54,712 bases of DNA from Clostridia bacterium (GTDB lineage: Bacteria; Bacillota; Clostridia; Oscillospirales; Butyricicoccaceae): NCBI GenBank assembly GCA_017408485.1, contig JAFQUM010000001.1:1-54712 (forward strand), written 5' to 3'. This document shows, piece by piece, positions 23,525 through 32,886 of the stretch. The position numbers and the translations under genes were made by a program. The notes under the pieces were generated by a model. That model saw only the letters and a program-made list of their open reading frames with translations. It ran no database searches and was not told where the DNA came from. Numbering within the stretch: the first letter of the stretch is position 1; each line of letters starts with the position of its first letter.

Positions 23525-24643
23525 TTTCTTCAGTTTTTTGCAGAAATCAGCAAACACCTCGGATATTTTTATTTGCTGAGGACATACTTTTTCGCATCTT
23601 CTGCAGCCTATACAGCAGAAAGGACGCTTGTGTTTAGGCAAGCTGCTTAACCTCATAGGAGCCAAAAATCCGCCGCCTGAGAAATTGTGCTCATTATACA
23701 GTTCAATGAGCAGGGGAATATCCAGCTCCTCGGGGCATTTTTCCGTGCAATAGCGGCAAGCGGTACAGGGAACGGAATTGGTCATATCCTTGGCTATACC
23801 GTAAAGAACTTCCGATTCCTGAGGTGTAGCAGGCTTATGATTACTGAATATCTCGATATTTTGTTTTATCTGTTCAAGATCCGACATACCCGAAAGGGTA
23901 ACGCATATCTGGGGAAAAGACTGCAGCCACCTGAATCCCCAACCTACAACCGTTTCGTCCTCGCGCAAGACCTTCAATTTTGCTTCATTTTCGGGGGATA
24001 TGGTTGCAAGCTTTCCGCCGCGGAGAGGCTCCATTACCCAAACAGGCATATTATATTTTTTTAGCAGCTCAAGCTTGCCGCGGGCATTCTGAAAATCATA
24101 GTCAAGCCAATTAAGTTGAATTTGGCAAAACTCCATATAAGGAGCATAGGCATCCAAAAACCTTTGCATGACGGGGATATCACCGTGATTCGAAAAACCG
24201 AGGTGGCGGATCTTTCCCACCTTTTTCTGCTCAAGCAGATATTCCATTATGCCGTAATCTTCGTTGAGATAATGATCAATATTCCGCTCACACACATTAT
24301 GAATGAGGTAAAAGTCAAAATATTCCATTCCCGTCTTTTCAAGCTGACGGGGGAATATCTCACGCACCTTGTCCATATTGGAAATATCGTAACCGGGAAA
24401 CTTGGTGGCAATATAATAGCTGTCGCGGGGATACTTTGAAAGCAGCTTGCCTATCACCGTTTCGGAGTTGCCGTCGTGATATCCCCAAGCTGTATCATAA
24501 TAATTGATTCCGTGACTCAAGGCATAATCCACCATTTCGGCGGTAGCGACCTCGTCTATTTCACCGCTTGGCAGGGTGGGCAAACGCATACATCCCAATC
24601 CCAAAGCCGAAAGCGATTTATCTTTAAAGGAATGATACAGCAT
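23522..24643 (-). CDS. Aldo/keto reductase with a C-terminal ferredoxin domain
   Basis: A 373-residue protein. An aldo/keto reductase barrel (1-270) carries catalytic Asp and Tyr in YYDTAWGYHDGNSE near 48-55, a catalytic His in YLIHN near 115, and Lys in ATKFPG near 80. The C-terminal part holds two 4Fe-4S clusters: CTACRYCTEKCP near 293 and CCIGCRRCEKVCPQQI near 345. This subfamily is frequent in strict anaerobes and probably exchanges electrons with ferredoxin as well as NAD(P)H. It is transcribed alone; AGGAGG precedes the start. Confidence 0.93.
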   Translation of the reverse strand: MLYHSFKDKSLSALGLGCMRLPTLPSGEIDEVATAEMVDYALSHGINYYDTAWGYHDGNSETVIGKLLSKYPRDSYYIATKFPGYDISNMDKVREIFPRQLEKTGMEYFDFYLIHNVCERNIDHYLNEDYGIMEYLLEQKKVGKIRHLGFSNHGDIPVMQRFLDAYAPYMEFCQIQLNWLDYDFQNARGKLELLKKYNMPVWVMEPLRGGKLATISPENEAKLKVLREDETVVGWGFRWLQSFPQICVTLSGMSDLEQIKQNIEIFSNHKPATPQESEVLYGIAKDMTNSVPCTACRYCTEKCPEELDIPLLIELYNEHNFSGGGFLAPMRLSSLPKHKRPFCCIGCRRCEKVCPQQIKISEVFADFCKKLKK

Positions 24644-24726
24644 TTTTATTCCTCCTTATTGCGTAAAAGTGTTGAATAATATATTATTATTTTATAATCT
24701 AAAACAACATCAGTCAAGGTGATAAT

Positions 24727-25428
24727 ATGAAAAATCAAAGACCGTATATAATCTGCCATATGACCACATCGGTCGACGGCAAGGTGACGGGGGACTTTCT
24801 TTCCCGCCCAGATACCCAAGATGCCATAGACGAGTATTATCGTATAAATCGTGACCTTAGATGTGACGGCTATATCTGTGGCAGGGTCACTATGGAGGGC
24901 AGCTTCACGGGAGGATATTATCCCGATCTGACCGAGTTTAATGGTGTAGAAGTGCCTGATGGTGACTTTATAGCCGAAAAAAACGGCTTCTATGCCGTAG
25001 CCTTTGACCGTCGGGGCAGACTTGGCTGGCAGTGCGGAAAAATAGAAGATTCCGACCCCGGCTATGATAGCGCCCATATTATAGAAGTTCTTAATACTGC
25101 GGACAAGCGGTATCTTGCTTATCTGAGAAGCATTGGTGTGTCATATATTTTTGCCGGAAAGGACGGAGAGCTTGATGTCGAATATGCCCTTTTAAAGCTA
25201 AAAGAGCTTTTTGGCATAGAGAAGCTTTTGCTGGAAGGCGGCAGCATTATCAACGGCGCATTTTTACAAGCAAATTGCGTGGATGAGCTGAGCCTTGTGG
25301 TAGCTCCTGTTACGGCAGACGAGGATGGCATGCCGCTGTTTTCCGACGGCACAAGCAAGACTTTTTCTCTTAAAAAGGCAGAGCATCTTGGCAAAAATAT
25401 CTTGCATTTACAATACGATCTTTGTTGA
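24727..25428 (+). CDS. RibD C-terminal/dihydrofolate-reductase-like reductase
   Basis: A 233-residue single-domain protein. PYIICHMTTSVDGKVTGDFLS at the N-terminus and the GYICGRVTMEG segment fit the RibD_C reductase fold, as does the C-terminal LLLEGGSIINGAFLQANCVDELSLVVAPV. Members reduce pteridine- or pyrimidine-type substrates with NADPH, for example the ribosylamino-pyrimidine step of riboflavin synthesis. No deaminase domain and no rib genes are nearby, so the substrate is uncertain. A promoter for the next gene overlaps its stop codon. Confidence 0.88.
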   Translation: MKNQRPYIICHMTTSVDGKVTGDFLSRPDTQDAIDEYYRINRDLRCDGYICGRVTMEGSFTGGYYPDLTEFNGVEVPDGDFIAEKNGFYAVAFDRRGRLGWQCGKIEDSDPGYDSAHIIEVLNTADKRYLAYLRSIGVSYIFAGKDGELDVEYALLKLKELFGIEKLLLEGGSIINGAFLQANCVDELSLVVAPVTADEDGMPLFSDGTSKTFSLKKAEHLGKNILHLQYDLC

Positions 25429-25453
25429 CTAAATATTCGCTCAATGTTATACT
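25425..25453 (+). promoter_or_regulatory. Promoter of the Thr/Ser exporter operon
   Basis: TTGACT (25425-25430) and TATACT (25448-25453) are 17 bp apart, with TGT before the -10. The -35 overlaps the stop codon of the preceding gene. Confidence 0.75.
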
Positions 25454-25500
25454 ATTTCTGGCAAAAAACTTAAAAGTTCTAATAACGGAGCTGCAAAGTG

Positions 25501-26259
25501 ATGGATGAAAAAATGATTCAAAGCTTTCTGCGTATCGCCGAAAAAATGATCGAAGCGGGCGCAGAAGTATATAGGGTTGAGGAGTGCCTTAACTATATGT
25601 GCACCGCCTACGGCGCGGTGCGTACCGATGCATTTGTTACCACCTCCAATATGACACTGAATGTAGAAAAACCGGACGGCAGCATTATTTGCGCGTCCCG
25701 CCGCGCCAGCCTTAGCGGCTATGATATGGAATGTGTTGACCGCTTTAATTCTCTTGTCAGATACATCACAAAGGAGCGTCCCTCGCTGCAAGTCATCAAC
25801 CAAAGAATAGAAGAGGCATTGGTCTATAATAAGTACAAGGTCTGGCAAGTCGTTTTGTGCAGCCTTATTATTGCAGGCTCCTTCAGTATGTTTTTCGGTA
25901 GCCGTGACATTGTTGAGATAGCTCTCTCCTCTGCCATCGGCGCAGTTATGGAAATACTCAATCAGCTTGCAAAAAAAGCCCATATGAATGGCATGATGAT
26001 CCGCTTCTGCAATTCGGCAATTTTCAGCGCCTTGGCATTTGCCGCTACAAAAATGGGACTTGTCCCTTCGCCCGACTACATAATTATGGGCAATATAATG
26101 AGCCTTATTCCCGGTTGCGGTATTACAAGTGCCGTTCGAGATCTGTTTACAGGTGATACATTTACGGGAATAATCCGCACAATCGAATGTATGCTTAATG
26201 CGGCTTCAATGGCTTTGGGTTACATCGTTGTGGCATATCTGTTCGGAGGCGCAATATGA
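25501..26259 (+). CDS. Threonine/serine exporter, N-terminal ThrE domain protein
   Basis: About 252 residues. The first ~120 residues form the soluble ThrE domain (FLRIAEKMIEAGAEVYRVEECL, TFVTTSNMTLNV-type strand, VDRFNSLVR), followed by five hydrophobic helices. This is the DUF1212/ThrE family, which in Gram-positives is split from the DUF3815 half. GTG 25498 just before the ATG is an alternative start, with GGAG 7-10 bases away. It overlaps its partner gene by 4 bp, so the two halves should be made together and form an amino-acid exporter. Confidence 0.92.
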   Translation: MDEKMIQSFLRIAEKMIEAGAEVYRVEECLNYMCTAYGAVRTDAFVTTSNMTLNVEKPDGSIICASRRASLSGYDMECVDRFNSLVRYITKERPSLQVINQRIEEALVYNKYKVWQVVLCSLIIAGSFSMFFGSRDIVEIALSSAIGAVMEILNQLAKKAHMNGMMIRFCNSAIFSALAFAATKMGLVPSPDYIIMGNIMSLIPGCGITSAVRDLFTGDTFTGIIRTIECMLNAASMALGYIVVAYLFGGAI

Positions 26260-26744
26260 TATTTACACTTGACGAATGGATCCAGATAATAGCGGGCGCG
26301 GTGGGAACATTTGGCTTTGCGGTCTTGTTCAATGTCCGCGGTAAAAGACTCCTTGCAGGCACAATTGGCGGTCTTCTTGCGTGGACAGTCTATGTTGCTC
26401 TGGGATATGTTATAGACAGTCCAATTTTGAGATATTTTATAGTATCGGTGGTAACCTCCACCTATTCCGAAGTGTTTGCCCGTGTGATGAAAACTCCCCG
26501 AACAACCTTCTTGCTTATATGCCTTATTCCTCTTGTCCCGGGCAGTTCACTTTATTACACTATGTCCTATGCTCTTGACAGCAGTATGGGTGACTTTTTA
26601 TCCAAGGCATTATATACCGCCGAGCTTTCTGCGGCCCTTGCTTTGGGCATAGTTGTGGTAGCCGCCATCAGCCGTTCCATTACCGCAGTGCAATCCAAAA
26701 AACGCAAAAAGCTTTTAGCTGAACAGGCAAAAGAAAATCAATAA
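26256..26744 (+). CDS. Threonine/serine exporter, C-terminal DUF3815 protein
   Basis: A 162-residue protein with about five TM helices. The family landmark is RVMKTPRTTFLLICLIPLVPGSSLYYTMSYALDSSMGDF, the conserved P-x-VPG-x-x-x-Y segment. It completes the split ThrE exporter with the preceding gene, whose stop it overlaps (ATGA). The basic C-terminal tail (SKKRKKLLAEQAKENQ) is cytoplasmic. Confidence 0.92.
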   Translation: MIFTLDEWIQIIAGAVGTFGFAVLFNVRGKRLLAGTIGGLLAWTVYVALGYVIDSPILRYFIVSVVTSTYSEVFARVMKTPRTTFLLICLIPLVPGSSLYYTMSYALDSSMGDFLSKALYTAELSAALALGIVVVAAISRSITAVQSKKRKKLLAEQAKENQ

Positions 26745-26749
26745 GATCA

Positions 26750-26775
26750 AGGGGATAGCCGAGGCTATCCCCTTA
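26750..26775 (+). terminator. Hairpin terminator of the exporter operon
   Basis: aaggggatagcc-ga-ggctatcccctt is a perfect 12-bp stem. The downstream run is A/T-mixed rather than pure T, so termination may be partial. Confidence 0.7.
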
Positions 26776-26807
26776 TGAAAATTTTAAAAGAAATTTTAGC
26801 ACTTTAC

Positions 26808-26836
26808 TTGACTAAAGCGGTAAAGTGTGGTATATT
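26808..26836 (+). promoter_or_regulatory. Promoter of the histidine operon
   Basis: TTGACT (26808-26813) and TATATT (26831-26836) are 17 bp apart with TGG before the -10. The ~70-nt leader is too short for a T-box. A small hairpin (tttggc/gccaaa, 26885-26901) abuts the AAAGGAG ribosome site and might modulate translation. Confidence 0.8.
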
Positions 26837-26913
26837 ACCTTTTGTAGCAAACAAGAGGGTAAGACCCCTGCATTTACAGAGTATTTTGGCATTGAGCCAA
26901 AGGAGAGATCATC

Positions 26914-28038
26914 TTGAATATGACAGATTACAGCACTTTGAAGAAAGACGAACAGGTGTCCTTAGAGCTTCGCGGGCTTTATGAAAGACACGGATATAAA
27001 AAGTTCCGTATGGGCAAGTTTGAGGAATATGATTTTTATTCCCGCAACCGCGATTATTTTTCCGATAGCCGCCTGCTTGCCTTTACCGATCTTGACGGCA
27101 AGCTGATGGCACTTCGTCCCGATGTTACTCTGAGCATTATCAAGGGAACAAAGGCAACCGAGCAGATCAGCGAAAAGCTGTATTATACCGAGAATGTCTA
27201 CCGTGCATCCCACTCGGCAACCGAGTATAAGGAAAGCTATCAGATAGGCATTGAGCATATCGGCAAGGTCAGCGATTATACCAGCTTAGAGATGGTCTCT
27301 CTTGCGGTGCGTAGTCTCCGCCTTATTGACAGCGGATGTGTACTCAGCCTTTCACATACAGGATTTTTGAGCGAGCTTTTTGTAAGTCTGGGTATTTCTG
27401 AAAGCGTCGAAAAGGCTCTCCGCGGCTGCATTGAGGGAAAGAATATTCACGGAATCAATGCCCTTGTGGATAATGGAATAACCGCCGAGCAGGCAAAGGC
27501 GATCGTTGAAATTATGAATATTTCGGGCACATTTGCAGAAGTGCTCCGGCAGGCAAAGGCATTGTGCATAGGTGAGGGTATGACCTCCGCGCTTGTTGAG
27601 CTTGAGCAGCTTTATGCCGCTTTGGGCGAGTATCGCGCAAATATCCGACTTGATTTTTCCATACCAAGCAATACCCGCTATTATAACGGGCTTATTTTCT
27701 GCGGATATGTCAAGGGCGTACCCCGTGCAGTGCTTTCGGGCGGCAGATATGACAAGCTGATGGAGCGTATGGGCAAGAGGGGTCTGCAGGCAATAGGCTT
27801 TGCTCTCTACTTTGATGAGTTGGAAAGATTACTTAACACACAGCCCTTGTCCGCTTTGGACACGGTGGTTCTCTACGATGAAAAAAGCGACATTACCGCT
27901 GTTGCAGACACTGTAAAGCTGCTCACCGGTGACGGAAAAAAGGTTTGGGCGGGAGAAAATCTTCCCCGTGACAGAAAGTATAAAAAGCTTATCCGCATTA
28001 CCGAAAAAGGCATAAAGGAGGAAGAGGGAAATGCTTAA
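26914..28038 (+). CDS. hisZ: ATP phosphoribosyltransferase regulatory subunit
   Basis: A 374-residue class II aminoacyl-tRNA-synthetase-like protein (HisRS paralogue). FTDLDGKLMALRPDVTLSIIKG is the motif 2-like region near 53, YYTENVYRA near 90, and a late LSGGRYDKLMERMG near 268 replaces HisRS motif 3. It lacks the HisRS anticodon domain. It partners with the short HisG, supplying the regulatory surface for histidine feedback. TTG 26914 lies 6 bases after AAAGGAG; ATG 26920 is an alternative. It overlaps hisG by 8 bp. Confidence 0.95.
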   Translation: MNMTDYSTLKKDEQVSLELRGLYERHGYKKFRMGKFEEYDFYSRNRDYFSDSRLLAFTDLDGKLMALRPDVTLSIIKGTKATEQISEKLYYTENVYRASHSATEYKESYQIGIEHIGKVSDYTSLEMVSLAVRSLRLIDSGCVLSLSHTGFLSELFVSLGISESVEKALRGCIEGKNIHGINALVDNGITAEQAKAIVEIMNISGTFAEVLRQAKALCIGEGMTSALVELEQLYAALGEYRANIRLDFSIPSNTRYYNGLIFCGYVKGVPRAVLSGGRYDKLMERMGKRGLQAIGFALYFDELERLLNTQPLSALDTVVLYDEKSDITAVADTVKLLTGDGKKVWAGENLPRDRKYKKLIRITEKGIKEEEGNA

Positions 28039-28654
28039 TATTGCACTGCCCAAGGGCAGATTGGGCGATAAGGTATACTCTCTTTTCGCCAAAATGGGTT
28101 ACGACTGCAGCGAGTTTTTGTCCGATACTCGTAAGCTGGTCATCGAGAGCGAAGAAAACGGCGTAAGATATCTGCTTATCAAGCCTTCCGATGTAGGAAT
28201 CTATGTTGAGCGCGGTGCGGCAGATGTCGGTGTTGTGGGCAAGGATGTTTTGCTTGAGACCAACCCCGATGTTTATGAGCTTTTAGACTTAGAGCTTGGA
28301 AAATGCAGACTGGCGGTTGCCGCAAAAAACGGCTTTGTAGAGGACACTGACCGCACACTGCGTGTTGCCACAAAATATGTCAATGTCACCAAAAACTATT
28401 ACAAGGGCTTAAACCGAGAAATAGAGATAATCAAGCTTAACGGATCTATTGAGCTTGCACCTATTTTGGGACTTTCAGATGTAATTTTGGATATTGTTGA
28501 AACAGGCACCACTTTGAAAGAAAATAACCTTTCGGTTTATGAGACAGTAGCACCTTCCTCGGCACGACTGATTGCCAACAAGAGTAATTATCAGTTCAAG
28601 AGCGAGGAAATAGATCGCATCGTTGAAAGAATGAAAGAGGAGTTATCCCGATGA
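28031..28654 (+). CDS. hisG: ATP phosphoribosyltransferase, short form
   Basis: A 207-residue catalytic subunit lacking the C-terminal regulatory domain, as expected when HisZ is present. Landmarks are IALPKGRLGDKVYSLFAKMG at the N-terminus, PSDVGIYVERGAADVGVVGKDVL near 56, and LSDVILDIVETGTTLKENNL near 147 (PRPP-binding loop). It joins ATP and PRPP in the first step of histidine synthesis. It overlaps hisZ and hisD. Confidence 0.97.
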   Translation: MLNIALPKGRLGDKVYSLFAKMGYDCSEFLSDTRKLVIESEENGVRYLLIKPSDVGIYVERGAADVGVVGKDVLLETNPDVYELLDLELGKCRLAVAAKNGFVEDTDRTLRVATKYVNVTKNYYKGLNREIEIIKLNGSIELAPILGLSDVILDIVETGTTLKENNLSVYETVAPSSARLIANKSNYQFKSEEIDRIVERMKEELSR

Positions 28655-29919
28655 TAAGATTGATCAAGGGCGGTGAGCCGCTTCCTAAAAGGGAAGAGGC
28701 TGTAATGCAAAATGTAGAAGCCGCCGTAAGAAATATAATAGCCGATGTCCGCGCCCGCGGTGACGAGGCTTTGCTTGAGTATGGCAGACGCTTTGATTGT
28801 GCAGAGCTTAACGCACTTCAGGTCACCGAGGCGGAGATAGAAGAGGCTTGCGCTAAAATATCCCCTGAGGTTATATCTGCTCTTAATAAGGCGGCAGAGA
28901 ATATCCGAGCTTTCCACAGTATGCAAAAGCGCGAAGGATTCCGCATTCAAAAGGGAGATGTCATCCTCGGTCAGCGCATCACTCCCGTCGACAGAGCGGG
29001 CATCTATGTGCCCGGCGGTACCGCTTGCTATCCAAGCACAGTGCTGATGGATGCTATCCCCGCATCAATTGCAGGCGTTTCCGAAATAATTATGGCGACC
29101 CCCGCGGGCAAGGATGGAACTATCTTGCCTGAGGTGCTTACCGCCGCAAAGCTTGCGGGTGTTACCAAAATATTCAAAATGGGCGGAGCTCAGGCTATTG
29201 CCGCATTGGCTTACGGCACCGAGAGCGTACCCCGCGTAGATAAGATAGTAGGCCCCGGAAACATCTATGTTGCCACCGCCAAGAGAATGGTATTCGGTCA
29301 GGTGGGTATAGATATGGTGGCGGGTCCCAGCGAAATACTTATCGTTGCTGACTCCTCTGCAAAGGCAAAGGTGGTTGCCGCAGATATGCTTTCTCAGGCA
29401 GAGCACGATGTTATGGCATCGTCCATCCTTGTTACCACCGATATGGCGCTTGCCGAGGCTGTTCAGGCAGAGCTTGAAGTGCAGATACCTCAGCTCCCCC
29501 GCCGTGATATCTGCCGCCGCAGTATTGATGAAAACAGCTTTATCGTTGTAGTCGACAGCATCGAAAGGGCAATAGAGATAAGCAATTCCATTGCTCCCGA
29601 GCATCTCGAGCTTTGTGTAGAAGATCCCTTCGCTCTGCTCGATTTAGTAAAGCACGCGGGAAGTATTTTTATGGGCAATAATGCTCCTGAAGCACTGGGA
29701 GATTATTTGGCAGGTCCCAACCACACCCTGCCCACAAGCGGCACCGCAAGATTTTCTTCACCCTTGTCGGTGGACGATTTCATAAAAAAATCCTCATTCA
29801 CATATTACACCTATGAGGCTCTTGGCGAGGTAAAGGATGCCATAGCCGCCCTTGCGAATAAAGAGGGGCTGCAGGCACACGCCAAGAGCGCCACCATCCG
29901 TTTTGAAGAGGTGGAATAA
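28651..29919 (+). CDS. hisD: Histidinol dehydrogenase
   Basis: A 422-residue Zn-dependent dehydrogenase catalysing the last two oxidations, histidinol to histidine. Typical segments are VDRAGIYVPGGTACYPSTVLMDAIPA near 112, GGAQAIAALAYGTESVPRVDKIVGPGN near 178, GPSEILIVAD, the Zn-site QAEHD near 250, and APEHLEL with GDYLAGPNHTLPTSGTARF near 350. It has a 4-bp overlap with hisG and a 1-bp overlap with hisC. Confidence 0.98.
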   Translation: MIRLIKGGEPLPKREEAVMQNVEAAVRNIIADVRARGDEALLEYGRRFDCAELNALQVTEAEIEEACAKISPEVISALNKAAENIRAFHSMQKREGFRIQKGDVILGQRITPVDRAGIYVPGGTACYPSTVLMDAIPASIAGVSEIIMATPAGKDGTILPEVLTAAKLAGVTKIFKMGGAQAIAALAYGTESVPRVDKIVGPGNIYVATAKRMVFGQVGIDMVAGPSEILIVADSSAKAKVVAADMLSQAEHDVMASSILVTTDMALAEAVQAELEVQIPQLPRRDICRRSIDENSFIVVVDSIERAIEISNSIAPEHLELCVEDPFALLDLVKHAGSIFMGNNAPEALGDYLAGPNHTLPTSGTARFSSPLSVDDFIKKSSFTYYTYEALGEVKDAIAALANKEGLQAHAKSATIRFEEVE

Positions 29920-30983
29920 TGAGCAAGTTTTTAACAGAAAAATATTCCTTCATTAAGCCATATACCCCCGGTGAGCAGCCTAAGGATAAGACCCTTGTCA
30001 AGCTGAACACCAACGAAAGTCCTTTTCCTCCCTCTCCCAAGGCGATAGAGGCGGCGGCAAAGGCGGCACAAACCCTTAACCTCTACAGCGATCCCGAAAA
30101 CACCGATCTTATTGATGCAATTGCCGAGAACTATGGTGTCGCACCCTCAAATGTCATTGCGGGCAACGGCTCGGATGAGATATTGGCTTTTTGTTTTCAG
30201 GCATTCTGCGATGAGAAGATACCCGCATTTTTTGCCGATGTAACCTACGGCTTTTACAAGGTCTTTGCCAAGCTTTACGGAGTGGAGGCTAAGATAATTC
30301 CTCTAAAGGATGATTTCTCCATCTGTCCTGAGGAGTATTACAATATCGGCGGTACGGCATTCATTGCCAACCCCAACGCACCTACGGGAATGACCCTATC
30401 CCTTGAGCAGATAGAGGGACTCCTCAAAAGTAATCCCGACAACATCATAGTCATTGACGAGGCTTATGTTGATTTTGGCGGCGAGAGTGCAATACCCCTC
30501 ACCAAATGCTACGAAAACCTCATCGTTGTGCAGACCTTCTCCAAGTCAAGAGGCCTTGCAGGCGGCAGAATAGGCTTTGCCGTGGCAAATGCTGAGCTTA
30601 TAGCCGACCTGAAAAAGATAAAGTATTCTTACAATCCATATAATGTGGGCGCAATGCCTCAGGCTGCCGCGGCGGCATCAATGCGGGATAAGGAGTATTT
30701 TGAAAAGAACAGGGCAGAAGTCATCCGCGTTCGTGAAATGACCGTCACCGAGCTTGAAAAAATGGGCTTTACAGTATTGCCATCAAAAGCAAACTTCATC
30801 TTTGCAAGGGCAAATAAAATCAGCGGTGCTGATTATTTCAAGGCACTGCGTGAAAACGGCATCATCGTCCGTTACTTTGACGCCCCGAGAATAAACGAGT
30901 TTGTGCGTATTTCCATAGGCACTCAGGAGCAGATGCAAAAGCTGCTCAGCGCCACCAAAAAGATATTGGAGGAGAGAGTATGA
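29919..30983 (+). CDS. hisC: Histidinol-phosphate aminotransferase
   Basis: A 354-residue class I/II PLP aminotransferase. VKLNTNESPFPPSP near 27, GNGSDEILAF near 80, NPNAPTGMTLS near 150, IVIDEAYVDF near 180 and the PLP Lys in QTFSKSRGLAGGRIGF near 210 mark HisC. It converts imidazole-acetol phosphate and glutamate to histidinol phosphate. It is coupled to hisD and hisB by overlapping stop and start codons. Confidence 0.96.
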   Translation: MSKFLTEKYSFIKPYTPGEQPKDKTLVKLNTNESPFPPSPKAIEAAAKAAQTLNLYSDPENTDLIDAIAENYGVAPSNVIAGNGSDEILAFCFQAFCDEKIPAFFADVTYGFYKVFAKLYGVEAKIIPLKDDFSICPEEYYNIGGTAFIANPNAPTGMTLSLEQIEGLLKSNPDNIIVIDEAYVDFGGESAIPLTKCYENLIVVQTFSKSRGLAGGRIGFAVANAELIADLKKIKYSYNPYNVGAMPQAAAAASMRDKEYFEKNRAEVIRVREMTVTELEKMGFTVLPSKANFIFARANKISGADYFKALRENGIIVRYFDAPRINEFVRISIGTQEQMQKLLSATKKILEERV

Positions 30984-31564
30984 GACAGGCAGAATTAAGC
31001 AGAAAGACCGCCGAGACTGACATTACCTTAAAGCTGAATATTGACGGCAAGGGCGAAAGCAATATCGACACAGGCTGCGGTTTTTTAAATCATATGCTCA
31101 CCCTCTTTGCAAAGCATGCCCGCATAGACCTTGATATAAAGGCTGTGGGAGATGTGGATGTTGATTATCACCACACTGTTGAGGATGTGGGTATCGCCCT
31201 CGGTAGCGCACTTAAGACCGCTTTGGGTGATTGCAAGGGCATTACCCGCTACGGCAATTTTATGCTGCCCATGGATGAAGCACTTGTGCTTGTTGCCCTT
31301 GATATCAGCGGCAGATCCCACCTCAGCTGTAATCTTACCCTCAATCCAAGAGTAGGGGATTTTGATACCGAATTGGTTTATGAGTTCTTTGCCGCACTGT
31401 GCCGCAATGCGGGAATAACCCTCCACATCAAGCAGCTTGACGGCTTTAACACCCATCACATTATCGAAGCCGCGTTCAAGGGCTTCGGCAGAGCAATGGG
31501 TCAGGCACTCAGCGTATCGGAGGCGTGGGCAGGGGAGATACCCTCCACGAAGGGCGTACTGTGA
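30980..31564 (+). CDS. hisB: Imidazoleglycerol-phosphate dehydratase
   Basis: A 194-residue monofunctional dehydratase. It has the Mn-binding HHTVEDVGIALG near 58-69 and HHIIEAAFKGFGRA near 158, the duplicated H-x-x-E-x-x-F/H pattern of the family, plus GCGFLNHML near 34. It has no phosphatase domain, unlike the fused E. coli HisB. Its stop overlaps the GTG start of hisH. Confidence 0.97.
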   Translation: MRQAELSRKTAETDITLKLNIDGKGESNIDTGCGFLNHMLTLFAKHARIDLDIKAVGDVDVDYHHTVEDVGIALGSALKTALGDCKGITRYGNFMLPMDEALVLVALDISGRSHLSCNLTLNPRVGDFDTELVYEFFAALCRNAGITLHIKQLDGFNTHHIIEAAFKGFGRAMGQALSVSEAWAGEIPSTKGVL

Positions 31565-32172
31565 TAGCAATTGTTGATTATGGCGTGGGAAATCTGTTTT
31601 CCCTTTGCGCGTCGCTTAAGAAAATAGGAGCAGAGGCTATCGTCACCCGTGATCCCGAGGTGCTGACCAAAGCGGATAAGATAATTCTGCCCGGTGTAGG
31701 CGCTTTCGGTGATGCTATGGATAAGCTTGAAAGCACAGGACTTGTGCCCCATATAAAAAAGCTTGCCGCAGAGGGCAAGCCTTTTATGGGAATCTGCCTC
31801 GGTATGCAGTTGCTTTTTGATAGAAGCTTCGAGTTTGGCGAAAAGCAGGGACTTGGCTTTATAAAGGGTAGCGTCTGCGCCCTTGCTGACGATATCCCCA
31901 CAACCCTTAAAGTGCCCCATATGGGCTGGAATGCTCTTGATATAGTAGCGCCCGACGAGCCGCTGCTTAAATATGTCAAGCAGGGCGAGTGCGTTTATTA
32001 TGTGCATTCCTTCTATGCCAAGGATTGCGACGAGAGTGTTGCGGCATATTCCGAATATTCTACCCGCGTGCCCGGCATAGTCCGTCAGGGCAATGTCTGC
32101 GGTTGTCAGTTCCACCCCGAAAAGAGCGGTGAAACGGGACTTAATATTCTCAGAGCATTTGCGGAGGTTTAA
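31561..32172 (+). CDS. hisH: Imidazole glycerol phosphate synthase, glutaminase subunit
   Basis: Starts at GTG 31561 (GTGA overlap with the hisB stop, AAGGG just upstream), 203 residues. It is a class I glutaminase. DYGVGNLFSL is near 6, the nucleophile Cys in GICLGMQLLF near 78, and the His and Glu of the triad in CQFHPEKSGETG near 182. It supplies ammonia to HisF. A longer in-frame reading that starts 36 bp earlier lies inside hisB and is unlikely. Confidence 0.96.
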   Translation: MIAIVDYGVGNLFSLCASLKKIGAEAIVTRDPEVLTKADKIILPGVGAFGDAMDKLESTGLVPHIKKLAAEGKPFMGICLGMQLLFDRSFEFGEKQGLGFIKGSVCALADDIPTTLKVPHMGWNALDIVAPDEPLLKYVKQGECVYYVHSFYAKDCDESVAAYSEYSTRVPGIVRQGNVCGCQFHPEKSGETGLNILRAFAEV

Positions 32173-32886
32173 ATGAAGATTTATCCTGCAATAGATTTGC
32201 GCGGCGGCTCGGTAGTGCGCCTTGTCCGCGGCGATTATGACCGAATGAGCGTCTATGCCCAAAACCCCGCCGAAACGGCACAGAGCCTTATGGCTCAAGG
32301 TGCAAAGCAGCTTCATGTTGTTGACCTTGATGGCGCATTGGAAGGCGAGCCCGTCAACTTCGGTGCTGTAAAAGCCATTGCTGAGACCGGTCTGTTTATC
32401 GAGGTGGGCGGCGGCATCCGCAACCGTGAAAGAATAGAAAAATACCTTTCCGCAGGTGTCAAGCGGGTGATACTTGGCACTCGCGCCGCGAAAGATTTCT
32501 CCTTTGTAGAGGAAACAGTAGCCGCATATGGTGATGCCATTGCGGTAGGCGTTGATGCAAGCAACGGCAAGGTAGCCATCGGCGGTTGGAAAGAGATAAC
32601 CGACACCGATTCTATGGAGTTTTGCAAGCGCTTGGAGCAGGCGGGAGTCAAAACGGTCATCTACACCGATATTTCCCGCGATGGCGAGCTTAAGGGCACC
32701 AATCTGCCCGCCTATGAGCGCCTTGCAGACTTGAGTCTTGACATCATTGCATCGGGCGGCATTTCCTTCGAGCACGAGATAGCCACCCTGCGTGATATGG
32801 GCATCTATGGCGCCATCGTAGGAAAAGCCATATATGAAAAGAAGCTTGACTTAGCGCGAGTTTTAGAAATAGCGGGTGACAAATAA
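32173..32886 (+). CDS. hisA: Phosphoribosylformimino-AICAR phosphate isomerase
   Basis: A 237-residue (beta/alpha)8 barrel with internal half-repeat. Catalytic Asp in PAIDLRGGSVVRLVRGDY (residue 8), VGGGIRNRERIEKYL near 78, GTRAA near 99, Asp in YTDISRDGELKG near 163, and ASGGIS with GAIVGKAIYEKK near 190-220. It catalyses an Amadori rearrangement in histidine synthesis. It starts directly after the hisH stop. Confidence 0.97.
   Translation: MKIYPAIDLRGGSVVRLVRGDYDRMSVYAQNPAETAQSLMAQGAKQLHVVDLDGALEGEPVNFGAVKAIAETGLFIEVGGGIRNRERIEKYLSAGVKRVILGTRAAKDFSFVEETVAAYGDAIAVGVDASNGKVAIGGWKEITDTDSMEFCKRLEQAGVKTVIYTDISRDGELKGTNLPAYERLADLSLDIIASGGISFEHEIATLRDMGIYGAIVGKAIYEKKLDLARVLEIAGDK

Noticed and set aside
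26837..26913. T-box or histidine attenuator before hisZ
   Set aside because: The leader is only about 70 nt, with no T-box sequence, no His-codon run and no terminator/antiterminator pair.
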